DNA of 9,316 nucleotides from JADFSZ01 sp022560555 [NCBI: PVC group bacterium] (GCA_022560555.1 JADFSZ010000058.1:1-9316); one strand, 5' to 3'. Numbered from the stretch's first letter, positions 1 to 5,810 are shown. Notes: generated from the sequence alone by a model not told the origin. A program made the numbers and translations.

Positions 1-1
1 G

Positions 2-103
2 GCTGCAAACTCAACGGACGGAGGCAACACCGATAACAATGAGGCAGTACCGCACTGGATATTTATTACGGGCAATGCGGTGTTTTTTGGCACAAATTTT
101 TAA
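2..103 (+). CDS. C-terminal fragment of a probable exported surface protein
   Basis: An open frame runs in from the left edge and stops at TAA 101-103, giving the last 33 residues of a protein (AANSTDGGNTDNNEAVPHWI and onward, ending GTNF). The stretch is rich in Asn, Gly and Asp and ends in aromatic residues. From memory, 'NSTDGGN...W.F' endings occur in large surface proteins of Omnitrophota and related uncultured bacteria. The frame, the position just before a mobile element and the exported genes downstream support a real gene end rather than a chance frame. Function cannot be assigned from this tail. The stop lies only 6 nt before the REP-like hairpin, so the mobile module was inserted immediately behind this gene. 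Confidence 0.55.
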   Translation, partial: AANSTDGGNTDNNEAVPHWIFITGNAVFFGTNF

Positions 104-109
104 CCCGTG

Positions 110-142
110 AACCAGTTACCACCTACGAGGTGGTAACTGGTT
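110..142 (+). repeat. Left REP-like hairpin of the RAYT module
   Basis: The sequence forms a perfect inverted repeat with 14-nt arms (AACCAGTTACCACC and GGTGGTAACTGGTT) around TACGA. The T and A of that loop can also pair, leaving a 3-nt ACG loop. It lies 28 nt before the transposase start and is not followed by a T tract, so it does not look like an intrinsic terminator. A copy with 31 of 33 identical bases, in the same orientation, lies behind the gene at 819-851. A related 8-mer, AACCCGTG (102-109), directly precedes it and resembles its first eight bases, AACCAGTT. Confidence 0.9.
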
Positions 143-170
143 GGGATAAAACAAGGAAGGCAAAAGGGTT

Positions 171-815
171 ATGACGAACGGACAAATATATCATGTTTGC
201 AATAAAAGCATTGCCGGGTTCGTGATATTTAATAATGATTCCGAATATATGCGCATGAAAAATTTGATTAAATACTATCAATTGGAAGATCCTCCTACTA
301 AATTTTCCTATTTCATGAGTCATTTAAATGAAGGAGGAGATATTCTTAATTTGGATTTGATTGATAGAAAGAATAAGCTAATAAACATTATTGCTTATTG
401 TTTGATGCCAACACACATACATTTGGTTTTGCAGCAATTGAAGGATAATGGGATATCAATATTTATGAGCAATATATTGAACGGTTATACTCGATACTTT
501 AATATCAGGCACAAAAGGAAAGGGCCCTTATGGGTAGGAAGATTTAAGAGGGTTGTGGTTAGTACGGATGAGCAATTGCTGCATTTAACACGATATGTTC
601 ATCTTAATCCAGTAACATCATATCTTATTGAAAAGCCAGAGTCCTGGACATACGGTTCATATAATGAATATTGTTCTCAAGGGACGACGGATGAGGAGAT
701 GTGTTGTTATGAGAATATTTTGGATATTGATTCCAAAAGTTATAAAAATTTTGTAAATGACAGGAAAGAGTATCAACGAGAATTGGCAAAAATTAAGGAG
801 CTCATGCTGGAATAA
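171..815 (+). CDS. REP-associated tyrosine transposase (RAYT, Y1 HUH transposase)
   Basis: This 214-residue protein is a single-strand DNA transposase/endonuclease of the Y1 HUH superfamily (Transposase_17-like). Visible family marks are the N-terminal 'YHVCNKS' strand (residues 7-13), the HUH motif in AYCLMPTHIHLVL (H82 and H84 bind the metal), 'GYTRYFN' (105-111), 'GPLWVGRFK' (118-126) and 'RYVHLNPV' (141-148). By alignment from memory with E. coli TnpA-REP, Y142 is the likely catalytic tyrosine. All key residues are present and the frame is unbroken, so the enzyme may be active. A purine-rich ribosome site (AAGGAAGG, 153-160) lies 10 nt before ATG 171. The presumed substrate is the hairpins at 110-142 and 819-851; the second begins 3 nt after the stop codon. 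The C-terminal 45 residues are charged and not recognisable. Confidence 0.93.
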   Translation: MTNGQIYHVCNKSIAGFVIFNNDSEYMRMKNLIKYYQLEDPPTKFSYFMSHLNEGGDILNLDLIDRKNKLINIIAYCLMPTHIHLVLQQLKDNGISIFMSNILNGYTRYFNIRHKRKGPLWVGRFKRVVVSTDEQLLHLTRYVHLNPVTSYLIEKPESWTYGSYNEYCSQGTTDEEMCCYENILDIDSKSYKNFVNDRKEYQRELAKIKELMLE

Positions 816-818
816 GCC

Positions 819-851
819 AACCCGTTACCACCTACGAGGTGGTAACAGGTT
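819..851 (+). repeat. Right REP-like hairpin of the RAYT module
   Basis: This copy has the same orientation and the same TACGA loop as the left hairpin. Its arms, AACCCGTTACCACC and GGTGGTAACAGGTT, pair except for one C.A mismatch (823 with 847). The two differences from the left copy fall exactly on the two partners of that pair, which is A-T (114/138) on the left. It starts 3 nt after the transposase stop and ends 10 nt before the start of the next gene, so it forms part of that gene's 5' untranslated region. Confidence 0.9.
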
Positions 852-861
852 GCGAAATGAG

Positions 862-3159
862 ATGGTTATGGTGAAGAGAATACACATATATATATTAATA
901 TTCCTTATGACTGCATCGACTGCGGAAGCTGTTGACACGTTCTTTGAGGATTTTAATTCGCACGCCGAAAACACCACAATCAATGATGTCAATAATTGGA
1001 GTGTGGACGCGGGCGATACGGATGGGGCCGTGACACAATCCGGAAAAAGTTTTGAAGGAAGCGGGAAAGCACTCAAAATCATCGGGGACGAAAACGCGGT
1101 CGAAGTCTCCCGGAGTGAAAATTACGGTAATCTTTCGCCTGGCTGGATCGAATTTCTCGTAAACCCCGGTGTGGGTGCCGAATCGCGGGATGTGCCTTCC
1201 GGACGGATCGCGGGTGTGACATTTGATATGAACGGAAAAATTTACGCGTCAGACGGATCGAGCTGGGTGGATATAGGGGAAATGTTTACGCCTGACACTT
1301 GGTACCGGGTGATCCTAAAACTAGATTTTACCACGCATATGTATGATATCTATACATCACCCGCGAGTGCTCCCGAAGTCGGGTTTACTCCGGATAAAAC
1401 AGGTCTTCATTTTATTGATTCCACGATCAATTCGATCAATCAAATCGGATTTTCCGGAGTGCATAATGAAAGCATGCCGGATGACTCCTACGTGGATGAC
1501 ATTGTGATTCATTTTATTGACCGGGTTAATTTTCTCACGACCTCCAAAAAGTTTGACAGCGGAAGTGTGACAAGTCCCATCACGGTACAGATCCAAAATT
1601 CCCTATTAGAACCTCAAACAGCTTGGCGGGATATTTATCTCGCTCTGAGATCCACATCAGGTACAGGAGAATTTTCGTTGACCGAAGAACCATGGGCTCT
1701 TATTACGCAAGTGGTGATATTCGAAGGCGGACACAGCACAAGTTTTTATTATAAAGACAGTACAGACGGAAAACCCGTGATTACAGTCAAAGAAGATCCT
1801 GACAGAGGCTGGTTAGAAGCATTTCAGGAACAAGAAGTCTTAGAAACGCCGTTAGGTTTTGAAATTATAGCCGAAACTCCGCAGGTTGCGGGAGAAGCGT
1901 TCGATGTGACATTCACCGCGAAAAAAGATTCCGGTGAGATCGAGACAGAATATACAGGGAGTATAAATGTTTCCGTAAGTTATGTGAATCCGATAAGCGG
2001 AACGATGCAGATATCGCCTCAGTTGGTCTCAGGCTTTGTGAATGGTGTGACAACTTTAAGTTTTGTTTATCCGGATTGCGGGTTGATTGAAATTATGGCG
2101 GAAGATTCTGATGATGATGAAAAATCGGGAATATCGGGAGAAATCATGATGATTCCGGCCGGTTTTGGTTTGGCAAGTTCAGTAACCGAAGAAGGAGAGA
2201 TTTTTGAAGTAGATGTAGATCAAATTGTCGCGCGGACATTTCCGATATTTGTCACAGCAATTAATGAAGACGGCGCGATCACACCGAATTTTACAGGGAG
2301 TGTCAATCTTTCTCCTGTCGGTATTGATCCCGAAGAAACCGAGGGCGGTGTCATGACTCCTCAGGTGATTAGCGGTATTACGTTTTCGGGAGGGACCGCC
2401 GAAGCGCAGGTTTCTTATGACCGCTGGGGCAAAATCCAGATACAAGTATCAGATGCCAATTACCCGGCGCAACTTGGAAAAAGTAATGAAATTATGTTTG
2501 ATCCTGACACGATTGTTTTGACAGTGGAATATCCGAGTGAGAGCCGGGACTTCTTTTACACGGGAGAAGCAATCCCCGTGTCCCTTTCAGCCGTGGACGC
2601 GAACGGACAAGTCATCCCAAATTATTTAGGTGAGGTTGAAGTCTCCGCGAGTTTGGGAATGGGGATACCGGGAGAATATCTGTTTTTACCGTCAGACGCG
2701 GGTGAGCATATTTTTGATGCTTCTGTGGATTCATCGGGGATGTATTATGTGGATGCGCTAGAGCCGACGAATAATATTCATGCGGAAACTCTAAAGATTG
2801 AAGTCAAACAGGTTTCGATTGTCGTGGAGTCGACTTATGCGCCTGTCGGAACAACGGAAGTCACGATAAAATTAGTGGATGAAGACGGAAACGTGATTTA
2901 CTCGGAAAGTTCATTGAGTATTTTAATCGAAATCAAAGAAGAGTTTGAAGATTTTAGTGCGTTGTCTTCGGCTCAATCTCAACCGGTCACTTTTAAAAAT
3001 GGTATTGCCAAAGTAAGTGTGAGTGATTCAAGGGCGGAAATTGTGACGATTTGGGCTGTAAGTGATTTGGATTTTGAGATTAAAAAAGGAACCATAACAT
3101 TTGGACGGATCACAAAAACGGGGGTAGGATCTTTGATGTGGAGGGATATCTCAGAATAA
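862..3159 (+). CDS. Secreted multidomain protein: lectin-like domain plus tandem Ig-like domains
   Basis: This 765-residue protein begins with a signal peptide (VKRIHIYILIFLMTASTAEA, likely cleaved after A23). Residues 25-222 look like a jelly-roll / LamG-like domain: it opens 'FFEDFNSH', has 'WIEFLVNP', 'TWYRVILKLD' and closes 'SYVDDIVIHF'. Residues about 225-325 form an Ig-like unit with 'PWALITQV' and 'TSFYYKDSTDGKPVITVKED', a pattern I recall from bacterial surface proteins. Four related beta domains follow at about 331-430, 434-545, 550-647 and 650-748, sharing 'D..G.....Y.G.V' and a later 'F..G' strand. There is no transmembrane anchor, LPXTG or other sorting tail. The protein is probably extracellular or outer-surface and adhesive. 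Its place before a pseudopilin gene resembles MshQ-type proteins, a weak analogy. ATG 868 is an alternative start; neither start has a good ribosome site. The final 'WRDISE' and stop may come from the repeat at 3145-3176. Confidence 0.82.
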   Translation: MVMVKRIHIYILIFLMTASTAEAVDTFFEDFNSHAENTTINDVNNWSVDAGDTDGAVTQSGKSFEGSGKALKIIGDENAVEVSRSENYGNLSPGWIEFLVNPGVGAESRDVPSGRIAGVTFDMNGKIYASDGSSWVDIGEMFTPDTWYRVILKLDFTTHMYDIYTSPASAPEVGFTPDKTGLHFIDSTINSINQIGFSGVHNESMPDDSYVDDIVIHFIDRVNFLTTSKKFDSGSVTSPITVQIQNSLLEPQTAWRDIYLALRSTSGTGEFSLTEEPWALITQVVIFEGGHSTSFYYKDSTDGKPVITVKEDPDRGWLEAFQEQEVLETPLGFEIIAETPQVAGEAFDVTFTAKKDSGEIETEYTGSINVSVSYVNPISGTMQISPQLVSGFVNGVTTLSFVYPDCGLIEIMAEDSDDDEKSGISGEIMMIPAGFGLASSVTEEGEIFEVDVDQIVARTFPIFVTAINEDGAITPNFTGSVNLSPVGIDPEETEGGVMTPQVISGITFSGGTAEAQVSYDRWGKIQIQVSDANYPAQLGKSNEIMFDPDTIVLTVEYPSESRDFFYTGEAIPVSLSAVDANGQVIPNYLGEVEVSASLGMGIPGEYLFLPSDAGEHIFDASVDSSGMYYVDALEPTNNIHAETLKIEVKQVSIVVESTYAPVGTTEVTIKLVDEDGNVIYSESSLSILIEIKEEFEDFSALSSAQSQPVTFKNGIAKVSVSDSRAEIVTIWAVSDLDFEIKKGTITFGRITKTGVGSLMWRDISE

Positions 3160-3262
3160 CGCTGATTTACGCGGATTTTTAAAAAACCACGGATATACGC
3201 GGATATTAAAAGAATCGCAGATCGACGCGGATTGATAAAACAAACCGCCGATAAACGCGGAA
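3160..3262 (+). repeat. Four degenerate CGC.GAT..ACGCGGAT repeats
   Basis: Four 17-18 nt units lie about 27-30 nt apart: CGCTGATTTACGCGGAT (3160-3176), CACGGATATACGCGGAT (3188-3204), CGCAGATCGACGCGGAT (3216-3232) and CGCCGATAAACGCGGAA (3246-3262). The common form is CGC.GAT..ACGCGGAT, itself two head-to-tail copies of a CGC.GAT core. The spacers are A-rich. Similar short arrays are scattered through many environmental bacterial genomes, as I recall, often beside GxxExxY genes. The units are too short and too variable for a CRISPR array. They fill the gap between the secreted-protein gene and the nuclease-like gene. Confidence 0.85.
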
Positions 3263-3298
3263 GAACAGAATTTAGAAGAAAGATAAGAGGAGATAGAA

Positions 3299-3685
3299 AT
3301 GAGTAAGCTGTTGTATGAGAAAGAATCCTATGAAATAAGAGGCGCATGCTTTTCTGTGTGGAACGAATTTAAGGGAGCTTTTAAGGAAAAGATCATTGAA
3401 AATTCCTTAGCAAGGGAGCTAAAGGATAGGAGCCTTAATGTGGAGCAGCAAAAGAGAATAGAAATATTCTATAAAGATGAGAAAGTTGGGACATATGTTC
3501 CTGATTTTGTTATCAATAATAAGGTTATTCTTGAAATAAAATCTAAGCCTTATCTTGCAGATGAAGATAAAAGGCAGTTCTGGCAATATATGAAAGGATC
3601 CGAATATCGGTTGGGATTTTTAATAAACTTTGGAGCAAAGAAATTAGAAATGATAAGAAAAGTTTATGATACAGCACGAAAATAG
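3299..3685 (+). CDS. GxxExxY-family protein, PD-(D/E)XK nuclease-like
   Basis: This 128-residue protein matches the GxxExxY (PDDEXK_3) family in length and layout: 'YEIRGACFSVWNEF' (11-24), a degenerate form of the name motif (A27..E30..I33 in 'GAFKEKII', instead of G..E..Y), 'QKRIEIFYKDEKVGTYVPDF' (51-70), 'VILEIKSK' (76-83), 'RLGFLINFG' (104-112) and the C-terminal 'YDTARK'. The nuclease-fold signature P68-D69-(9 residues)-E79-I-K81 is intact, so metal-dependent DNA cleavage is plausible, although I know of no established activity for the family. A good ribosome site (AGAGGAGA, 3286-3293) precedes ATG 3299. The gene overlaps the next one by 20 nt. The AT-rich composition and flanking inverted repeats mark it as foreign to the surrounding exported-protein genes. 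Confidence 0.85.
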   Translation: MSKLLYEKESYEIRGACFSVWNEFKGAFKEKIIENSLARELKDRSLNVEQQKRIEIFYKDEKVGTYVPDFVINNKVILEIKSKPYLADEDKRQFWQYMKGSEYRLGFLINFGAKKLEMIRKVYDTARK

Positions 3686-4937
3686 AATATGGTTTAAAGG
3701 TCTTAGATCTGCGGGTGTCCGCGTTTTTAGGGATCTGCGTCGATCCGCGGCCTTTACCTTGTTAGAAGTGATGATGGCTATTGGAATCATGGCGATTATC
3801 ACGGGGACGATTTTCTTTGCTCTGACGACAGGTTTGGATAGCTGGGCTTATTCGAAAAATCAGTTGGCGCTCCAAAAAGTTTTAAGTGATGTTGTGGAGA
3901 TGATCACAAACGGCGCGCCTCATCAAAATGGTGTTAAAGACGGATTGGAAATATTGGAGGCAAGCCGGGAACGGCTTGTGTTTGTCTCCCCGTGGACGGA
4001 TGACACTCACACAGTGGTGCGGGATGAATATACCTATATATTAGACCGAAAGATCAAACCGGGTGCTGCGCCACCGGTGGTGATGATTCGGTATCCAGGA
4101 TCTGATGAGACGGAATTTTCAAATGTGCAGGTTACGCATGCCACAAAATACGCGCTCTCAGAAGTGATGATCGGCACTAAGGCTCCGCTGGGAAGCCGGC
4201 TCTATTTTACGTACCATCCGGATTCGAAAACAAATCCGGATGTGATTGAGACCCTTTGGTGGGATAAAAAAGAAAAACAAATATATTTGGAAGACATAAA
4301 TGGGGTCGAAAATCTTTCAAAAAACCCCTTTGGGGTGGTCATCAGTGAATTTCGGATGACGTATTTTGATAATAAAAACGAGCTTGTATCCGATCGTGAC
4401 TGGCTGGATCCGGATGACCGGAATTTTGTGACGGGGATTGAGATTTATTTGGAAGCTGAATTAGAAGAGTACAAGTTAACCCTTTTGACATTTATCAATT
4501 TAAGAAACGCGCCGATGTGTTTGGGGTACACAGTTTTAGAAAAAGGAACACGGATTAAAATTCCCGACAGCACAAGGATACATACTTTCCAATTAACGAA
4601 TTTTAGCGGAGTGGATCAAGATGATGTTTTGGAGTTGTTAGCGACATCGGATAAAAGAGGAGAATGGCTGATCAAAATCATGTTTGAAAATAGCGGAATT
4701 ACGCCGCCTAAAATCAGCCGGTTTGACATCGAGTATCCTGAAGGCAATGTTGTGTACACGGCAACTCCCAAATCGGATATTGCCATTGGGTTGGATATGC
4801 TGTTGTTGGATGTTGAGAGTTTGTTTGATTATGATGATGATCCGGATATAGAAGATGTGGTCATGATGACAGGGGAAGTTGTGTTAGAAGTGAAGGAAAT
4901 GGATATTGAGGGGGCCGGATTGTTTGTGAGACCTTAA
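3666..4937 (+). CDS. GspJ/PilW-like pseudopilin with extra C-terminal domain
   Basis: This 423-residue protein carries a type IV prepilin signature, A29|FTLLEVMMAIGIMAIITG, with Phe at +1 and Glu34 at +5, followed by one hydrophobic helix (about 30-55). Prepilin peptidase would cleave before F30 and the helix would pack into a pseudopilus or pilus. Residues 56-282 resemble minor pseudopilins of the GspJ/PilW kind, ending in a strand pair 'GIEIYLEAELEEYKLTLLTF' and 'INLRNAP'. Residues 283-423 form an extra, probably beta-rich domain that I do not recognise, with an acidic patch 'YDDDPDIED' (389-397). ATG 3666 is the only ordinary start in frame before the cleavage site; it overlaps the preceding gene by 20 nt, so translation is probably coupled. 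Much of the long leader (residues about 14-28) is encoded by inverted repeat units. Ala at -1 is less common than Gly, but I recall it as frequent in PVC-type prepilins. Confidence 0.8.
   Translation: MIQHENRIWFKGLRSAGVRVFRDLRRSAAFTLLEVMMAIGIMAIITGTIFFALTTGLDSWAYSKNQLALQKVLSDVVEMITNGAPHQNGVKDGLEILEASRERLVFVSPWTDDTHTVVRDEYTYILDRKIKPGAAPPVVMIRYPGSDETEFSNVQVTHATKYALSEVMIGTKAPLGSRLYFTYHPDSKTNPDVIETLWWDKKEKQIYLEDINGVENLSKNPFGVVISEFRMTYFDNKNELVSDRDWLDPDDRNFVTGIEIYLEAELEEYKLTLLTFINLRNAPMCLGYTVLEKGTRIKIPDSTRIHTFQLTNFSGVDQDDVLELLATSDKRGEWLIKIMFENSGITPPKISRFDIEYPEGNVVYTATPKSDIAIGLDMLLLDVESLFDYDDDPDIEDVVMMTGEVVLEVKEMDIEGAGLFVRP
3707..3750 (-). repeat. Two inverted copies of the CGC.GAT repeat inside the pseudopilin leader
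   Basis: ATCTGCGGGTGTCCGCG (3707-3723) and ATCTGCGTCGATCCGCGG (3733-3750) are reverse-strand members of the repeat family found at 3160-3262. The second reads CCGCGGATCGACGCAGAT on the minus strand and shares the central GATCGACGC with the unit at 3216-3232. They are separated by a T-rich spacer, the complement of the A-rich spacers on the left. Both units lie in the reading frame of the pseudopilin and encode residues from about S15 to A29. Confidence 0.8.
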
Positions 4938-4950
4938 AAGGAGAAAGATG

Positions 4951-5397
4951 ATGAGTATTAAAAAAATCGTATATAATGTTTTTGTATTACTCTTCGCGTT
5001 TATATTAATGAATGGTAAACTTTTTGCCGAAGAGAAGGTCTGGAACGCGGATGGGGACGGAACGACCTGGGAAAGTGACGCCAATTGGTGGATGAGCGGA
5101 CATCCGATAGAGGGAGACGATGTGGCAATTGATATGGATGCTGCGGCTGTCACGATCAATCAGACATTTAAGGCGGGGTCTATTACGCTGGGCGGAAAAG
5201 AGAACGTGGAATTAAGGAAAATCAATTTTGTGCATGGGACGATTGAACCTGATTCAACGAGTGATGTTGCTATCACAAATAAATCCGGCGGGCATTTAAT
5301 TTTAGAAGGTATCGGGACTGTAACTGTTCGTGGAACATATTTGGATACTCTTGGTACGTCGGTCAATGAACCGAGTTTTATGTTTTGGGTCAAATAA
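4951..5397 (+). CDS. Small secreted beta-strand-rich protein
   Basis: This 148-residue protein has a signal peptide (lysines 4-5, hydrophobic core to about 20, likely cleavage after A26 in 'KLFA|EE'). The mature part opens with 'VWNADGDGTTWESDANWW' (30-47) and 'DDVAIDMDAAAVTI', then 'AGSITLGG'. This is the N-terminal pattern of large autotransporter-like or beta-helical surface proteins in environmental bacteria, here as a single short unit that ends 'FMFWVK'. There is no membrane anchor beyond the signal peptide. The strong ribosome site AAAGGAG (4937-4943) sits 7 nt before ATG 4951 and only 4 nt before ATG 4948, which favours the second Met. The site begins on the last base of the pseudopilin stop codon, so the two genes form a tight operon pair. 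The function is unknown; it is probably a surface or pseudopilus-associated accessory. Confidence 0.75.
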   Translation: MSIKKIVYNVFVLLFAFILMNGKLFAEEKVWNADGDGTTWESDANWWMSGHPIEGDDVAIDMDAAAVTINQTFKAGSITLGGKENVELRKINFVHGTIEPDSTSDVAITNKSGGHLILEGIGTVTVRGTYLDTLGTSVNEPSFMFWVK

Positions 5398-5433
5398 TTT
5401 ATAGTTTTTAATCTTTACAAAGGAGGGGTGAGG

Positions 5434-5709
5434 ATGAAGAATTTTATAATTTGTTTAGTATTTATTTTTGGTTTTGTTGCATCGATAAACATGCTTTATG
5501 CGGAATCAATGCGGGATATTAAGGAAAAGGCGGCCTCATATCACGAAAAGGCGACGAGTAATTTCGTTTATTTAGATAGTGAGATGACGGCTATGTATTA
5601 TCAAAATATTCAGATTATTGATGCTTTAGAGCAGATTCGAGACCTTCTCAAAGAAAACCTTCGGCAAATGAGGGAGATTGTAAGGGAAAACAAGGATCAA
5701 GGCGCTTGA
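5434..5709 (+). CDS. Small secreted helical protein of unknown function
   Basis: This 91-residue protein begins with a signal peptide (KNFIICLVFIFGFVASINML, likely cleaved after A23, 'LYA|ES'). The 68-residue mature part is almost entirely helical in character, with heptad-like hydrophobic spacing in 'IQIIDALEQIRDLLKENLRQ' (59-78), and could form a short coiled coil in the periplasm. I do not recognise a family. ATG 5434 was chosen because AAAGGAGGGG (5419-5428) lies just upstream with 7 nt from GGAGG to the ATG; GTG 5428 overlaps that ribosome site. It is the last gene before the hairpin at 5717-5758 and probably belongs to the same operon as the pseudopilin, 36 nt after the preceding stop. 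Confidence 0.7.
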   Translation: MKNFIICLVFIFGFVASINMLYAESMRDIKEKAASYHEKATSNFVYLDSEMTAMYYQNIQIIDALEQIRDLLKENLRQMREIVRENKDQGA

Positions 5710-5716
5710 CCATGGA

Positions 5717-5758
5717 TGAATCTATTCTTAAATTCTTGAGAATACAAGAATAGATTCA
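5717..5758 (+). terminator. Nested hairpin, probable terminator of the exported-protein operon
   Basis: A perfect 13-bp stem (TGAATCTATTCTT, 5717-5729, with AAGAATAGATTCA, 5746-5758) starts 7 nt after the stop codon at 5709. Its 16-nt loop holds a second small palindrome, ATTCT-TG-AGAAT (5732-5743). ATTTTAA follows, a weak U tract. The stem is AT-rich, so termination may be inefficient, but position and symmetry support an end-of-operon role. The alternative pairing 5723-5728 with 5739-5744 could compete with the long stem. Confidence 0.6.
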
Positions 5759-5810
5759 ATTTTAAGACTTGACCCCAATCGCTTCAATGGCTCACAATTG
5801 CTCAAAAACG

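Larger units (their letters stand above)
110..851 (+). mobile_element. RAYT transposase gene between two direct REP-like hairpins
   Basis: A single transposase gene is bracketed by two nearly identical hairpins in the same orientation, the layout of REP-RAYT-REP modules and of single-gene IS200/IS605-type elements, which carry subterminal hairpins rather than terminal inverted repeats. The module fills the space between the stop of the upstream gene (103) and the start of the downstream secreted-protein gene (862). Its gene is visibly more AT-rich than its neighbours, which fits separate ancestry. No target-site duplication is apparent, as expected for Y1 enzymes. The exact ends are uncertain because the cleavage sites outside the hairpins cannot be read from one copy. 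Confidence 0.75.
3160..3750 (+). mobile_element. Putative repeat-flanked GxxExxY element
   Basis: A small AT-rich gene of GxxExxY type is bounded on the left by repeat units read forward and on the right by units of the same family read in reverse. When the right flank (3707-3749) is reverse-complemented, it aligns to the left flank (3160-3204) as unit, A-rich spacer, unit, with roughly three quarters of the unit positions matching. This is the geometry of imperfect terminal inverted repeats. No transposase is present, and mobility is inferred from the layout and from the intrusion into an otherwise coherent gene series. The true ends could lie a little outside, within the coding ends of both neighbours. 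Confidence 0.5.

Noticed and set aside
110-142. Left REP-like hairpin as an intrinsic terminator of the upstream gene
   Set aside because: There is no T tract after the stem, and an almost identical copy lies at 819-851 around the transposase, which explains it better as part of the mobile module.
757-861. ATG 757 as the start of the large secreted protein (an 800-residue version)
   Set aside because: The added 35 residues would come from the transposase 3' end and the right hairpin, and would bury the signal peptide that begins at 862/868.
3160-3262. Regularly spaced repeats as a CRISPR array
   Set aside because: The units are 17-18 nt, variable, and separated by about 10-13 nt A-rich spacers; inverted copies lie beyond the gene at 3707-3750, and no cas gene is present.
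2979-3347. A 122-residue minus-strand frame across the repeat array
   Set aside because: It spans the end of the secreted gene, the repeats and the start of the nuclease-like gene; the low-complexity translation of the repeats is typical of spurious frames.
5769-5810. TTG 5769 as the start of the fused transporter/acyltransferase
   Set aside because: The extra 14 residues do not resemble the family N terminus, whereas ATG 5811 places the first helix at the usual distance.
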